From NCBI RefSeq assembly GCF_003443615.1, contig NZ_CP031967.1, forward strand, positions 3,224,001 to 3,288,000: a stretch of 64,000 nucleotides of DNA, written 5' to 3'. Shown here one piece after another: positions 9,383 to 19,734 of this stretch. The number at the start of each line of letters is the position of its first letter. Position 1 is the first letter of the stretch. Source of the DNA: Alteromonas sp. BL110 (GTDB taxonomy: Bacteria > Pseudomonadota > Gammaproteobacteria > Enterobacterales > Alteromonadaceae). A model generated the notes under the pieces. The model was not told the DNA's origin. It did no database searches and saw only the letters and a list, made by a program, of their open reading frames with translations. The position numbers and the translations under genes are program-made.

Positions 9383-9412
9383 AAACGGGGCCATAAGGGC
9401 CCCGTTTTTGTT
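9383..9412 (+). terminator. Rho-independent terminator after ndk
   Basis: AAACGGGGCC (9383-9392), loop ATAAG, GGCCCCGTTT (9398-9407) form a perfect 10-bp stem followed by TTG and more T residues. The 230 bases from here to rlmN show no convincing promoter or ORF. Confidence 0.9.
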
Positions 9413-9641
9413 TATATCTAAACAAGCTAAACCACGCTTCTCGCGCATTGCCAAACTTAACGTTTCTCTGCGTTAAATCGACTTTTTCTCGTATCTCATC
9501 TGTGGTAAAATCCGCGCAAATTTTAATCAGTGCATTTCTTTTTCTTAAATGCCGCACAAGGCATAATCGAATCGCTGGTTTTTACACCATATTCAGCAGT
9601 AAGAGGGGGCATCCCTCGAAGGTAAAAGGGTCATCTTATTC

Positions 9642-10760
9642 ATGGCAAAAACTAACTTATTAAACTTAAATCGCGAAGGCTTGCGCAATTTCTTTAAAGA
9701 AATGGGCGAGAAGCCGTTTCGTGCCGACCAGGTAATGAAATGGATTTACCAGCAAGGTGTCAGCGATTTTGAGGAAATGAGTAACCTCAACAAAAACCTT
9801 CGCGCGATGTTAATTGAAAATTGTGAGATTAAAGCCCCTGAAATTGCATACTTCCAAGAAGCGAGCGACGGTACTATTAAGTTCGCACTTACCCTTGAAG
9901 GCGGTCAGGAAGTTGAGTCAGTTTGGATCCCTGAAACTGATCGGGCAACTTTATGTGTATCGTCACAAGTAGGTTGTGCACTAGAGTGTACCTTCTGTTC
10001 AACGGCGCAACAGGGCTTCAACCGTAACTTAAGCGTGAGCGAAATTATTGGTCAGGTATGGCGCGTAGCTACTTTCCTTGGCCTTTCTAAAGACTCAAGC
10101 AAACGCCCAATCACTAATGTAGTAATGATGGGCATGGGTGAGCCGCTGCTTAATCTTAAAAACGTAGTGCCGGCCATGGACATCATGCTAGACGATTTTG
10201 GTTTCGGTCTATCCAAGCGCCGCGTTACGCTGAGTACATCTGGTGTTGTACCTGCACTTGATATGCTGGGCGATCAGATTGACGTGGCACTTGCTATTTC
10301 GCTACACGCGCCGACCGACGAACTGCGTAATGAAATTGTACCGGTTAATAAGAAATACAATATCGAAGCATTCTTAGCAGGGGTACGCCGCTACCTAGCT
10401 AAATCTAAAGCTAACCAAGGACGCGTAACCGTTGAATATGTAATGCTTTCGAATATTAATGACAGCACTGAGCAGGCGCACCAACTGGCTAAGGTATTAA
10501 AAGATACTCCTAGTAAGATAAATTTAATACCTTTTAACCCATACCCAGGTTCGCCTTACACTTGCTCTAGCAACTCGCGCATCGACAGATTCTCAAAAGT
10601 GCTTATGGAATATGGGTTTACCACTGTTGTGCGTAAAACCCGAGGCGATGATATTGACGCGGCATGCGGTCAATTAGTGGGCGATGTAGTAGACAGAACG
10701 AAAAGATTGTTAAAAAAACAGGTGAAGGGCGAGGCAATTTCAGTAAAAATGGCCCAATAA
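9642..10760 (+). CDS. rlmN: 23S rRNA/tRNA adenine-C2 methyltransferase RlmN
   Basis: A radical SAM enzyme (372 residues) that makes m2A2503 in 23S rRNA and m2A37 in some tRNAs. The 4Fe-4S motif is Cys112-x3-Cys116-x2-Cys119 ('[12 protein letters not shown]'). The C-terminal methyl-carrying cysteine is Cys342 in '[12 protein letters not shown]'. SAM-binding '[10 protein letters not shown]' and the serine/asparagine-rich central motifs are present. It depends on the iron-sulfur system encoded just upstream. pilW follows after 24 bases, so the two are probably co-transcribed. Confidence 0.97.
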   Translation: MAKTNLLNLNREGLRNFFKEMGEKPFRADQVMKWIYQQGVSDFEEMSNLNKNLRAMLIENCEIKAPEIAYFQEASDGTIKFALTLEGGQEVESVWIPETDRATLCVSSQVGCALECTFCSTAQQGFNRNLSVSEIIGQVWRVATFLGLSKDSSKRPITNVVMMGMGEPLLNLKNVVPAMDIMLDDFGFGLSKRRVTLSTSGVVPALDMLGDQIDVALAISLHAPTDELRNEIVPVNKKYNIEAFLAGVRRYLAKSKANQGRVTVEYVMLSNINDSTEQAHQLAKVLKDTPSKINLIPFNPYPGSPYTCSSNSRIDRFSKVLMEYGFTTVVRKTRGDDIDAACGQLVGDVVDRTKRLLKKQVKGEAISVKMAQ

Positions 10761-10784
10761 TCATTAAGATAATAGGGTAATACT

Positions 10785-11972
10785 ATGGTTGCAGGATTGC
10801 GAACTTCACTTAGAATTGGATTATTAAGCGCGGTAATACTCACTGTTGGTTGTGTTAGTAACAGCCAATCAGGCATGTATGGCGGTGATTTTGATCACGA
10901 AGAAGCCGCCAAGACGCGCATGTCTCTTGGCCTTACATATCTCCAAAATAATAACTACACGCAGGCGAAAAAGAACCTTGATAAGGCGCTTGCGTTTAAC
11001 CCTCGCTCTGCAGATGTTCAGTACGCTATGGCGTATTACTATCAGTTAGTAGGCGATAACCAGCGAGCAGAAGAATATTACAAAACTGCCATTGATATAG
11101 CTCCTGACGATGGGGATATTGCCAATAGCTATGGTGCGTTTAAGTGTCAAAATGGCGATTACGATAAAGCCAAAGCGTATTTCTTCGAGGCGATTAATAA
11201 CCGTCTATACGCAAACGCGGCGCAAACCTACGAAAACCTAGCCTTGTGTGCGCAGAGCCAAGGGAAACTTGATGAAGCAATCGGTTACTTTAAAAATGCT
11301 TTACAGCACCAACCAGCCCGTGGAAAGAGTCTATTCTTGTTAAGTGAACTGTATACAGTGTCACAACAGTGGGACCTAGCTGATATAACACTTCAAAAAT
11401 ACCAACGTGTTGCCAAGGTTACCCCAGATTCATTGTGGCTGGCTTATGAAATCGCCAAGGGCCAGAAAGATTTGGAAAAAGCGAAGGGGTATGGCGATAT
11501 GTTGCTTTCTCTGTTCCCTGAAAGTGATCTTACTAAACGATATTTGGTTGAGCGCGACGCGCTTCAAAAGAAAGTCGTAATAAAATCCAAGGCTTCTTCT
11601 AATGAAGAAAAGGCAGCACAACCCGCTGTTGAGCAAGAATCTGAAAAAGCCGTTCAAAAGCAAACTGGCGAAAGTGCAAGTGAGCCGGCGCCTCCTATTA
11701 AAACCGCGATTGAAAAATCAAACGATACCCTAAGTGATAAAGAAAAGCAGGTTGCCATGGTAGAAGGCGAAGATAAAGAGCAAAATACTGAATTATCTGC
11801 GCCTGACGACAAATTCCATGTAGTAAAAGAGGGTGAAAACTTATATCGTATTTCTTTATTGCACAATATCAAAATGGCAACACTGCAAAAGTGGAATAAC
11901 CTTGAAAATACTGGCGCTATTATTGCTGGTCAGACGCTTTGGTTAGTACCACCAAGTATGCAGGAGGAATAA
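10785..11972 (+). CDS. pilW: Type IV pilus TPR lipoprotein PilW/PilF with a C-terminal LysM domain
   Basis: 395 residues. A lipoprotein signal ends at Cys23 ('LTVGC'), so it should be anchored in the outer membrane. Residues 45-255 are tandem TPR units ('LGLTYLQNNNYTQAKKNLDKAL'-like repeats), the PilF/PilW fold that helps assemble the pilus secretin. A Glu/Lys-rich linker (about 260-340) leads to a LysM domain at 344-388 ('FHVVKEGENLYRIS'), likely to bind peptidoglycan. P. aeruginosa PilF is about 250 residues, so the tail is an addition. Its place between rlmN and rodZ is the usual one. Confidence 0.88.
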   Translation: MVAGLRTSLRIGLLSAVILTVGCVSNSQSGMYGGDFDHEEAAKTRMSLGLTYLQNNNYTQAKKNLDKALAFNPRSADVQYAMAYYYQLVGDNQRAEEYYKTAIDIAPDDGDIANSYGAFKCQNGDYDKAKAYFFEAINNRLYANAAQTYENLALCAQSQGKLDEAIGYFKNALQHQPARGKSLFLLSELYTVSQQWDLADITLQKYQRVAKVTPDSLWLAYEIAKGQKDLEKAKGYGDMLLSLFPESDLTKRYLVERDALQKKVVIKSKASSNEEKAAQPAVEQESEKAVQKQTGESASEPAPPIKTAIEKSNDTLSDKEKQVAMVEGEDKEQNTELSAPDDKFHVVKEGENLYRISLLHNIKMATLQKWNNLENTGAIIAGQTLWLVPPSMQEE

Positions 11973-11978
11973 GATTTA

Positions 11979-13061
11979 ATGGTGTCAGAAGAAAGCGCGA
12001 ATGAAGAAGTTACTTCGCAACAACAAGAAAATACGCCAAGCCCAGGGGCAATGCTTAAAGCACGTCGCGAAAAGCTAGGTTTGTCTCAGCAAGATATTGC
12101 CGATAAGTTGTTTCTAAAGGCTAAACAAATCAATGATTTAGAAAGTGATGTAATTGATGAAAACTCGTCAGTTACCTTTACTAAAGGCTACGTAAGAAAC
12201 TATGCCAAACAATTGGGAATGAACTCCCATGAAGTTATTGAGGCATTTGAACGCTTCCACAATCAAACATCAGTACCTTCATCGGAAAAACTACAGAGTT
12301 TTTCAAAACGTGTCGCAAAACAGACACACGATGACCGTTGGATGATGGTTACCTATGCGATTTTACTTCTCATCATTGCTGGCGTTGTCGTGTGGTGGTA
12401 TCAACAGCCAAGCGACGACACCGTTGCTGAACTGCCTTTAAATGAGGCTGTAAAGAGAGAGGCGGCAAACACGCCAATTTCTTCAAGTGCTGGCACTGCA
12501 AATGGAAATTTTGGTGGTGCTGACACTGTACAAGGTGACTTGGCTAGCACACCATCACCGAGAAGCTCAGAGCAAGGCTCATCTCAAATCGGTGATGTCT
12601 CAAATACAGGCTCTGATGACGCTGAATTAGCAGGTGCAAACAGCGATGTAAGTGGGCAGAATAATGGTTTTACTCAAAGCGGCGAGCTCGACGATGGCGC
12701 CATTTCTACTCCAGACGGTCCAGTTGACGACAGTAATAACCTAACAGCGCTCGTAAACGCGGCAGATAGCGATAATGAAACGTTAGCTAATGCCACTCTT
12801 AACACTCAAGCTGATGCTGCGCCAATTTCATTGGTTTTTACCTTTGAAGATGACTGTTGGGTTAATATCAAAGACGCCTCTGGCGAGGCTATCGCCTACG
12901 GTGTAAAGCAAAAAGGGCGTATAATGGAAATTCAAGGCGTTCCTCCTGTTGAAGTTACACTCGGCGCACCTGATAATGTGCGCATATCAGTTAACGGCGA
13001 CGCTGTTGATATTTCTCCATATCAAAATGGTAGAACAGCTCGTTTTGTACTTCCTTTATAG
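11979..13061 (+). CDS. rodZ: Cytoskeleton protein RodZ
   Basis: A 360-residue bitopic protein that links MreB filaments to the cell-wall synthesis machinery. A Cro/C1-type helix-turn-helix lies at about 24-95 ('LGLSQQDIADKL'), a single membrane helix at 121-142, a Ser/Asp/Gly-rich periplasmic linker at about 150-275 and a DUF4115 beta domain from about 281 to the end ('FEDDCWVNIKDASGEA'). It starts 6 bases after pilW and ispG follows after 8 bases, forming one operon. Confidence 0.92.
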   Translation: MVSEESANEEVTSQQQENTPSPGAMLKARREKLGLSQQDIADKLFLKAKQINDLESDVIDENSSVTFTKGYVRNYAKQLGMNSHEVIEAFERFHNQTSVPSSEKLQSFSKRVAKQTHDDRWMMVTYAILLLIIAGVVVWWYQQPSDDTVAELPLNEAVKREAANTPISSSAGTANGNFGGADTVQGDLASTPSPRSSEQGSSQIGDVSNTGSDDAELAGANSDVSGQNNGFTQSGELDDGAISTPDGPVDDSNNLTALVNAADSDNETLANATLNTQADAAPISLVFTFEDDCWVNIKDASGEAIAYGVKQKGRIMEIQGVPPVEVTLGAPDNVRISVNGDAVDISPYQNGRTARFVLPL

Positions 13062-13069
13062 GTAATTAG

Positions 13070-14188
13070 ATGTTTGCAGAAAGCCCTATTAAGCGCCGAA
13101 AGTCTACGCGTATTAATGTAGGTAACGTTCCCATTGGTGATGGTGCTCCCATTGCTGTTCAATCTATGACAAATACACGTACCACTGATGTGGCTGCGAC
13201 TGTCGATCAAATAAACCGTATTGTTGCTGTGGGCGGCGAAATTGTTCGCGTATCAGTGCCTACTATGGAAGCCGCTGAAGCCTTCAAAGAAATTAAGCAG
13301 CAGGTAAGCGTACCACTTGTTGCTGATATTCATTTCGACTATCGCATCGCACTCAAAGTTGCTGAATACGGCGTAGATTGTTTGCGGATAAACCCGGGTA
13401 ATATCGGCAATATGGATCGTGTACGTTCGGTTGTCGATTGCGCAAAAGATAAAAACATACCTATCCGAATTGGTGTTAATGGCGGTTCTCTAGAAAAAGA
13501 TTTACAAGAAAAATATGGTGAGCCCACACCAGAAGCACTTGTTGAGTCGGCTATGCGCCATGTGGATATTTTAGATAAACTTAACTTTGACCAGTTCAAG
13601 GTAAGCGTTAAAGCATCGGATGTATTTCTTGCTGTTGGCGCATATCGCTTGCTGGCGCAAAAAATTGATCAACCTCTGCACTTAGGTATTACAGAAGCCG
13701 GTGGCCAACGCGCTGGTGCTGTTAAGAGTGCGGTTGGACTAGGTATGCTTTTAGCCGAAGGCATCGGCGATACCCTTCGTGTTTCACTAGCGGCAGACCC
13801 AGTAGAAGAGATTAAAGTTGGCTTTGATATTTTAAAGTCTCTTCGCATTCGCTCTCGTGGTATTAACTTTATTGCGTGCCCCAGTTGTTCAAGACAAGAG
13901 TTCGACGTAATCGGTACCGTAAACGCGCTAGAGCAACGACTTGAAGATATTCTCACGCCAATGGACGTGTCTATTATCGGTTGCGTGGTCAATGGTCCTG
14001 GCGAGGCCGAAGTGTCTGATCTGGGCCTTACTGGTGCGCGCAATATGAGCGGTCTTTATGAAGACGGAAAGCGCGTAAAAGAGCGCCTCCCAAACGATGA
14101 CTTGGTCGACAAGTTAGAGGCAAGAATTCGCGCCAAGGCAACTCGCATGAGTGAGCAAAACAAAATTCAGGTCTCTGTAAAAGACTAA
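13070..14188 (+). CDS. ispG: 4-hydroxy-3-methylbut-2-enyl diphosphate synthase (flavodoxin) IspG
   Basis: Carries out the penultimate step of the MEP isoprenoid pathway (MEcPP to HMBPP) using a 4Fe-4S cluster. The ligands are Cys270, Cys273 and Cys305 with Glu312 ('CPSCSRQ', '[10 protein letters not shown]'), identical in numbering to E. coli. 372 residues form an N-terminal TIM-barrel followed by the cluster domain. It closes the rlmN-pilW-rodZ-ispG run. A GC-rich hairpin follows 30 bases later and overlaps the hisS promoter. Confidence 0.97.
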   Translation: MFAESPIKRRKSTRINVGNVPIGDGAPIAVQSMTNTRTTDVAATVDQINRIVAVGGEIVRVSVPTMEAAEAFKEIKQQVSVPLVADIHFDYRIALKVAEYGVDCLRINPGNIGNMDRVRSVVDCAKDKNIPIRIGVNGGSLEKDLQEKYGEPTPEALVESAMRHVDILDKLNFDQFKVSVKASDVFLAVGAYRLLAQKIDQPLHLGITEAGGQRAGAVKSAVGLGMLLAEGIGDTLRVSLAADPVEEIKVGFDILKSLRIRSRGINFIACPSCSRQEFDVIGTVNALEQRLEDILTPMDVSIIGCVVNGPGEAEVSDLGLTGARNMSGLYEDGKRVKERLPNDDLVDKLEARIRAKATRMSEQNKIQVSVKD

Positions 14189-14203
14189 GAGATTTTTTGT
14201 TCA

Positions 14204-14243
14204 TTGTTGTTTATTCCCAAAGCCCCTATAATGCGGGGCTTTT
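14204..14243 (+). promoter_or_regulatory. ispG terminator with the hisS -10 hexamer in its loop
   Basis: AAAGCCCC (14219-14226) pairs with GGGGCTTT (14235-14242), and the loop is TATAATGC. TATAAT (14227-14232) is a perfect -10 box with TTGTTG (14204-14209) 17 bases upstream. The hairpin and short T-run look like a terminator for ispG, and the same bases look like the hisS promoter. Confidence 0.6.
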
Positions 14244-14270
14244 CACTATTTAGCAGTATGAGAATTTCAC

Positions 14271-15554
14271 GTGGCTAAGACTATTCAGGCAATTAGAGGC
14301 ATGAATGACTGCCTACCGGAGGTTTCCGGTACATGGCAGAAGGTAGAATCTGTACTTCGTCAAGTAGTGGCGAGCTATGGATACCAGGAAATACGTACTC
14401 CCATCGTTGAAAGCACCGACTTATTCAAGCGCTCTATCGGTGAAGTCACCGATATCGTTGAAAAAGAGATGTACACCTTCGAAGATAGAAATGGCGACAG
14501 CTTGACGTTGCGTCCAGAAGGTACAGCAAGTTGTGTGCGTGCAGGTAACGAACACGGTTTATTGTACAACCAGCAGCAGCGCTTGTGGTACATGGGGCCC
14601 ATGTTCCGTCACGAACGTCCGCAAAAAGGCCGCTATCGTCAATTCCATCAGTTTGGTGTTGAAACTTACGGCATGGATGGGCCTGATATTGATTTAGAAG
14701 TTATTCTTCTTAGCGCACGCTTTTGGAAAGCGTTTGGTATCGAACAGCATGTAAAGCTGCAAATAAATACCTTAGGTTCAAACGATGCGCGTGCGGCTTA
14801 TCGCGATACACTAGTTGAATTTTTAAAAGAGCGTGCAGACCAACTAGACGAAGACTCATTGCGTCGACTTGAAACAAACCCACTTCGCGTACTCGATTCT
14901 AAGAACCCTGATGTTCAAGCTGCTATTGCCGAGGCGCCAGCGCTAATCGACCACCTCGACGAAGAATCAAAAGCGCACTTTGATACGCTGTGTTCGCGCT
15001 TAACCCAAGCCGGCATAGAGTTCGAAATAAATCCTCGCTTAGTACGCGGGTTAGATTATTACAACCGTACTGTGTTTGAATGGGTTACCGATAGTCTAGG
15101 CGCTCAAGGTACAGTATGTGCTGGCGGTCGTTACGATGGCTTAGTAGAGCAGTTAGGCGGCAAAGCGACACCTGCGGTCGGCTTTGCTATGGGTATTGAA
15201 CGTTTGGTACTGTTACTGACTACACTTACCGAAGAAGGTCAGGATACGAGCTTCGCCGATGTATATGTAACGGCAATGGGTGATGAAGCGCAGTCGTACG
15301 CTATGGAAGTGGCTGAACATCTTCGAAATACGCTTCCTAACACTCGCATTATGATGCATTGTGGCGGCGGAAACTTTAAGAAACAATTGAAACGTGCGGA
15401 CAAAACAGGCGCACGTTTGGCGCTGCTTTTAGGCAATGATGAAATGCAGTCTCGCGAAGTGGGCGTTAAACCACTGCGCGACGGTCAAGAACAAGTAACG
15501 GTCAGCTTTGATGCCTTTTCAAATAAGGTTGCAGAGATGCTGGGCGCAAGATAA
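14271..15554 (+). CDS. hisS: Histidyl-tRNA synthetase
   Basis: Charges tRNA-His; two tRNA-His genes lie at 37685 and 38138. The 427 residues contain class II motif 2 ('[19 protein letters not shown]'), the histidine-specific '[16 protein letters not shown]' and motif 3 ('[13 protein letters not shown]'), then the anticodon-binding domain. The start is GTG at 14271: '[13 protein letters not shown]' aligns with the family start and no ATG is nearby. The -10 hexamer is only 38 bases upstream, giving a short leader. Confidence 0.96.
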   Translation: MAKTIQAIRGMNDCLPEVSGTWQKVESVLRQVVASYGYQEIRTPIVESTDLFKRSIGEVTDIVEKEMYTFEDRNGDSLTLRPEGTASCVRAGNEHGLLYNQQQRLWYMGPMFRHERPQKGRYRQFHQFGVETYGMDGPDIDLEVILLSARFWKAFGIEQHVKLQINTLGSNDARAAYRDTLVEFLKERADQLDEDSLRRLETNPLRVLDSKNPDVQAAIAEAPALIDHLDEESKAHFDTLCSRLTQAGIEFEINPRLVRGLDYYNRTVFEWVTDSLGAQGTVCAGGRYDGLVEQLGGKATPAVGFAMGIERLVLLLTTLTEEGQDTSFADVYVTAMGDEAQSYAMEVAEHLRNTLPNTRIMMHCGGGNFKKQLKRADKTGARLALLLGNDEMQSREVGVKPLRDGQEQVTVSFDAFSNKVAEMLGAR

Positions 15555-15566
15555 ATAGAGGACATC

Positions 15567-16187
15567 ATGGAACAGTTCGCAACAGAAGAACAACAAGTAG
15601 AAGCGATTAAGCGTTTTTGGAAAGAGCACGGTACAGCTATTATCGTTGGCGCTGCGCTAGGTTTAGGCGGCCTATGGGGCTGGAGAGCGTATTCTGACGC
15701 GCAAATTGAAAATAAAGAAGCTGCATCCGTTGCGTATCAAAATGCGGTAGAAACATTTGGTACCGAAGGAAGTGACGCAAAAGTTATGGCCTTCATCGAA
15801 GAAAATAAAGATAGTGGTTATGCTAGCATTGCCAGTCTTCTTGCAGCTAAGCAAGCGGTAGATGCGGGCGATTTAGACGCTGCTGCTTCGCATCTAAATA
15901 GCGTTGTTACTTTTGCTGAAAGCGATGAAATGAAGGTGTTAGCGTCGCTTCGTTTGTCTCGGGTGCAAATTGAAATGAACCAGCTTGATGCGGCGTTGTC
16001 TACGCTTAGCAATGTTACTAACGACGCATTTGCAGCAGAGGTTTCTGAATTAAAAGGCGATGTGTATCAAAAACAAGGCAAGTTTGACGATGCCCGTTTA
16101 GCTTACTCAAATGCGTTAGAAAAAAATGCCAACAATCCGCTTTTACAAATGAAGTTAGATAACCTGTCGGTTTCTGCTGCACAGTAA
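15567..16187 (+). CDS. yfgM: Ancillary SecYEG translocon subunit YfgM
   Basis: A 206-residue bitopic inner-membrane protein that works with PpiD beside SecYEG. The N-terminus is cytoplasmic ('FATEEQQVEAIKRFWKEHG'), one membrane helix spans about 23-42 and the periplasmic part is TPR-like (DUF2133), with helix pairs to the end. Its partner ppiD is at 45761 in this window. It follows hisS by 12 bases and precedes bamB, the common gammaproteobacterial order. Confidence 0.93.
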   Translation: MEQFATEEQQVEAIKRFWKEHGTAIIVGAALGLGGLWGWRAYSDAQIENKEAASVAYQNAVETFGTEGSDAKVMAFIEENKDSGYASIASLLAAKQAVDAGDLDAAASHLNSVVTFAESDEMKVLASLRLSRVQIEMNQLDAALSTLSNVTNDAFAAEVSELKGDVYQKQGKFDDARLAYSNALEKNANNPLLQMKLDNLSVSAAQ

Positions 16188-16231
16188 GCGATGCCCACTG
16201 GGCTGGTGTAAATAATAAAGAGGTACGCAAT

Positions 16232-17491
16232 TTGTTTCACAACACGTGTGGCCGTAAAGGTCGATTTGCTCGCACGATAGGTATGGCACTGGCAGTGTCT
16301 ATCACAATGTCTGGCTGTTCTACTATTTCAGACTGGTTTGCAGATGAAGAAGAACTAGAAATTCGTCGTTTAAAGCCGATTGAAGCTAAGTTTACTCCTG
16401 AATTAGTGTGGAACCGTGATATTGGTGATGGCGTAGACCATTACTTCTCACGTCTACGCCCTGTATATGCTTATGACAAGCTTTTTGCTGCTGATCGCCA
16501 CGGCGCCGTGGTCGCGATGGAGCCAGAGACAGGAAAGGTGTTGTGGGAAAAAGACTTCGCACAGTTTCGCTCTGAAGGCATGATGAGCTCAATAACCAAG
16601 TTATGGCAAAGTGGTGAAACAGCTCGCATTGGCGGCATTTCTGTTGCAGACAGACATGTATTCATCGGTACTGAAAATGGCTATGTAGCGGCAATGGATG
16701 CAGAAACGGGTGAGCTTGTGTGGGAAGCGACGGTTCCTGGAGAAATTCTTGCAGCTCCAGCTGCTGATGAAGGGATCCTTGTGGTAAACACAGGCGCTGG
16801 AAGCTTGTTTGGCTTTAATACCCGAGCTGGCGAGCAAATGTGGAGACACGAAGGTGATACGCCTCCATTAACACTTCGCGGTATTTCTGGTCCCATTGCT
16901 TCTAACGGTGGCGCTATCGTGGGTACGCCGACAGGTAAGATTCAAGTAAACCTTATTGAAACCGGTGTACTTGCTTGGGAAACAGTTATTGCAACGCCTT
17001 CTGGCGCGACAGAGCTAGAACGTATTGTTGATATTGATACTACTCCAGTACTTTATGGCGGAACTATCTACACCGTTTCATATAACGGCACATTGGCCGC
17101 GGTAGAACTTCGCTCAGGTCGCGTTATTTGGAAACGTGAATACGCGTCGTTTCGTAATCTAAATATTGATGGCAACAAAATCTTCGTTGTAGATAACAAC
17201 TCTAACGTTTATGCCCTTGATAGACGAAATGGCGTAGAGTTATGGTCTCAAGGGGCACTTAAACAGCGATCTCTAACGGCTGCGACGCCGGTGGGGGAAC
17301 ATATTGTAGTAGGTGATAATTGGGGCTTCTTACACTGGATAGAACAAGAATCTGGTGAAGTAGTGGCTCGACTGGATGTGGGCGGTGACGATGAAGACGA
17401 CGCTATATTCGCAGCGCCGCTGAGTGTTGACGGTAATATTATTGCAGTAACAAGAAATGGCGAAGTAGTCTCGGTACGCGCGCCAAACTAG
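16232..17491 (+). CDS. bamB: Outer membrane assembly lipoprotein BamB
   Basis: A subunit of the BAM complex that folds outer-membrane beta-barrels. It has 419 residues with a lipoprotein signal ('ALAVSITMSGC', lipidation near Cys29) and an eight-bladed propeller of PQQ-like repeats ('VVAMEPETGKVLWEKDF', 'VAAMDAETGELVWEATV'). The start is TTG at 16232, chosen because AAAGAGGT is correctly spaced before it; the next in-frame ATG (16280) would shorten the charged n-region of the signal. It is the last gene of the hisS-yfgM-bamB operon and is followed by a strong terminator. Confidence 0.95.
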   Translation: MFHNTCGRKGRFARTIGMALAVSITMSGCSTISDWFADEEELEIRRLKPIEAKFTPELVWNRDIGDGVDHYFSRLRPVYAYDKLFAADRHGAVVAMEPETGKVLWEKDFAQFRSEGMMSSITKLWQSGETARIGGISVADRHVFIGTENGYVAAMDAETGELVWEATVPGEILAAPAADEGILVVNTGAGSLFGFNTRAGEQMWRHEGDTPPLTLRGISGPIASNGGAIVGTPTGKIQVNLIETGVLAWETVIATPSGATELERIVDIDTTPVLYGGTIYTVSYNGTLAAVELRSGRVIWKREYASFRNLNIDGNKIFVVDNNSNVYALDRRNGVELWSQGALKQRSLTAATPVGEHIVVGDNWGFLHWIEQESGEVVARLDVGGDDEDDAIFAAPLSVDGNIIAVTRNGEVVSVRAPN

Positions 17492-17517
17492 TATTTTATA
17501 ATTGAATACATCCTTTT

Positions 17518-17557
17518 AAGGGCGTTTTAGGTGTGACCTAAAACGCCCTTTCTATTT
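17518..17557 (+). terminator. Terminator after bamB
   Basis: AAGGGCGTTTTAGGT (17518-17532) and ACCTAAAACGCCCTT (17536-17550) form a perfect 15-bp stem around GTG, followed by TCTATTT. The remaining bases to the der promoter (17558-17679) show nothing recognisable. Confidence 0.9.
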
Positions 17558-17679
17558 AATATTCTATTCGTAGTTTGGCATAAATATCTTTACCTTGATG
17601 TAGAACCTCTATACCTGCGGGAACACGCCGCGATTACGAACATTTTAATTCTCGCTGAGTGGGTAACTATCTATGCGGA

Positions 17680-17708
17680 TTGGTATTAGGTAGTGAACAA
17701 GGTATAAT
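17680..17708 (+). promoter_or_regulatory. der promoter
   Basis: TTGGTA (17680-17685), exactly 17 bases, then TATAAT (17703-17708). The leader to the der ATG is about 120 bases. The ribF promoter at 61957 has the same two hexamers and spacing. Confidence 0.75.
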
Positions 17709-17836
17709 GCGCCCATTCTTAAAAGCCTCATCACAAATTTCTAATCGTTAGAGAATAAACTTCCCAAACGTTGCTTGATTTCATGGTGTATGTGGCTTGT
17801 GCTTTTTTAGCTTTCATGACCCTTAGGATCTGATAA

Positions 17837-19282
17837 ATGTTACCCGTTGTTGCTTTGGTTGGCCGCCCTAATGTTGGCAAATCAACCTTGTTTAATCGCC
17901 TTACTAATACCCGCGATGCACTCGTTGCAGACTACCCCGGGTTAACTCGCGACCGTAAATACGGACAAGCGAAGTTTGAAAAGCGCCAGTTCATTGTTGT
18001 TGATACCGGCGGTATTACAGGCGATGAAGAGGGCATTGATGCTGAAATGGCACAACAGTCCTTACTCGCTATCGAAGAGGCTGATGTGGTGCTGTTTTTA
18101 GTCGATGCGAGAGCAGGTATGCTGCCGGCTGATCAGGGTATTGCCGACCACCTAAGACGCATAAACAAAAAAGTGTTTGTTGTAGCGAATAAAGTTGATG
18201 GTATAGACGGCGATAGTGAAAGCGCAGAATTTTACTCGTTAGGTTTAGGTGAGATAAAGCAAATTGCAGCGGCCCATGGTCGAGGCGTTAGCCAATTACT
18301 GCAGGACGCACTGAAGCCTTTGGAAGCAGATTTTCCAGACATGGAAATTGTCGACGAAGAGCCTGAGGAAGAAGAAGACGCTGAAACTCAGCGTCAGCGT
18401 TTGCAAGAGCTGCCTATTAAACTAGCTATTGTAGGAAAGCCAAACGTAGGTAAATCAACACTAACAAACCGTATTTTAGGTGAAGAGCGCGTTGTTGTGT
18501 ATGACATGCCGGGGACAACCCGTGACAGCGTCTATATTCCTATGGAAAGGGACGGGCGTGAATACATTCTTATTGATACTGCAGGTGTAAGAAAGCGCAG
18601 AAGAATCAGTGAAGCAGTAGAAAAGTTTTCTATTGTAAAAACACTTCAAGCGATTGAAGAAGCAAACGTCGTGTTATTAGTCATCGATGCCAGAGAAGGT
18701 ATTACCGATCAAGATTTGAGCTTACTCGGTTTTGTTCTGAATTCAGGGCGCTCGTTAGTTGTGGCTGTAAATAAGTGGGATGGGCTAAGCACTGATGTAA
18801 AAGACGACATAAAGCGTGAAATGGACCGTCGTTTGGGCTTTGTCGACTTCGCCCGCATCCATTTTATTTCAGCGCTTCATGGCTCTGGCGTGGGTAACCT
18901 GTTCGAATCAGTACAAGAAGCCTATATGAGTGCGACTAAACGCATCAACACTGCGCTGCTTACTCAAATTATGGAAATGGCTCAGGACGACCATCAGCCA
19001 CCGCTTGTTCGCGGTCGTCGGGTGAAAATGAAGTATGCTCATGCAGGGGGCTATAACCCACCTGTTATTGTTATTCACGGCAATCAGGTTGATGACCTTC
19101 CGAGCTCTTACAAACGTTTCTTAATGAACTATTTCAGAAGAGCGTTAGAGATTATGGGCACGCCTATCAAGATAGAGTTCAGAGAGGGTAATAACCCGTT
19201 TGAAGGTAAAAAAGCTAATTTGACCTTAGCACAGCAGCGCAAACGTCGCCGTATGATGTCCTACTACAAAGACAAAAAGTAG
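17837..19282 (+). CDS. der: Ribosome biogenesis GTPase Der (EngA)
   Basis: A tandem-GTPase of 481 residues needed for 50S subunit maturation. The two P-loops are 'GRPNVGKS' (9-16) and 'GKPNVGKS' (200-207), with G3/G4 motifs 'DTGG'/'NKVD' and 'DTAG'/'NKWD'. An acidic linker (about 172-184, Glu/Asp-rich) joins the domains and a KH-like domain ends in a basic '[14 protein letters not shown]' tail. It is expressed from its own promoter and ends before a 12-bp terminator stem. Confidence 0.97.
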   Translation: MLPVVALVGRPNVGKSTLFNRLTNTRDALVADYPGLTRDRKYGQAKFEKRQFIVVDTGGITGDEEGIDAEMAQQSLLAIEEADVVLFLVDARAGMLPADQGIADHLRRINKKVFVVANKVDGIDGDSESAEFYSLGLGEIKQIAAAHGRGVSQLLQDALKPLEADFPDMEIVDEEPEEEEDAETQRQRLQELPIKLAIVGKPNVGKSTLTNRILGEERVVVYDMPGTTRDSVYIPMERDGREYILIDTAGVRKRRRISEAVEKFSIVKTLQAIEEANVVLLVIDAREGITDQDLSLLGFVLNSGRSLVVAVNKWDGLSTDVKDDIKREMDRRLGFVDFARIHFISALHGSGVGNLFESVQEAYMSATKRINTALLTQIMEMAQDDHQPPLVRGRRVKMKYAHAGGYNPPVIVIHGNQVDDLPSSYKRFLMNYFRRALEIMGTPIKIEFREGNNPFEGKKANLTLAQQRKRRRMMSYYKDKK

Positions 19283-19304
19283 TCTTAAAAACGCCGCAAA
19301 TACC

Positions 19305-19348
19305 TAGACGCTATTTCTCAGTCAAACTTAAATAGCGTCTAATTTATT
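19305..19348 (+). terminator. Terminator after der
   Basis: TAGACGCTATTT (19305-19316) and AAATAGCGTCTA (19330-19341) form a perfect 12-bp stem with a 13-base loop; the tail ATTTATT is only moderately T-rich. Between here and 19536 nothing is recognisable. Confidence 0.7.
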
Positions 19349-19536
19349 CCTCTCGTTTAGTCATAATTACAAAACTCGTTGTAGACTTTACGCTATCCCG
19401 CAACTTTCATAATTCCCACGCGCACTTAAAAAGACGCTTAGCCCCTCTAAAAATGGCGCATTCCTTCGTTGGTAACTGTTGGATCCTTTTTTGCAATTGC
19501 TTTTGACTTTGCTAAGCGAAAACGCATTGTAGTTAA

Positions 19537-19734
19537 TTGTATTTGGACGTCATTTTGTCAGTAGAAAAGTTATTCAAAAACACCTCACCACTTCAAAAAA
19601 ATCAAATATACAACTGGTTTGACAGATACAAACCTCAAGAACAGCAAAAAATCTATATCCTTAGCAGTGATATAGAAAAAAGGCCAAAACCGAATTTATC
19701 GTTTACTAAGCGAAAAAGAGTAAAAAAAGCCTAG
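19537..19734 (+). CDS. Small basic protein of unknown function, TTG start
   Basis: A 65-residue ORF between der and the convergent gene ending at 19731; their last bases overlap. It is not recognised. The product is Lys/Arg-rich, especially at the C-terminus ('LSFTKRKRVKKA'), with a helical centre ('KNQIYNWFDRYKPQEQQKIY') and no signal, Cys or membrane segment. There is no ATG start: TTG at 19537, 19543 or 19555 are options, and ribosome binding sites are poor. E. coli has the small gene yfgJ at this place, but no zinc-ribbon cysteines are seen here. It may be spurious. Confidence 0.35.
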   Translation: MYLDVILSVEKLFKNTSPLQKNQIYNWFDRYKPQEQQKIYILSSDIEKRPKPNLSFTKRKRVKKA

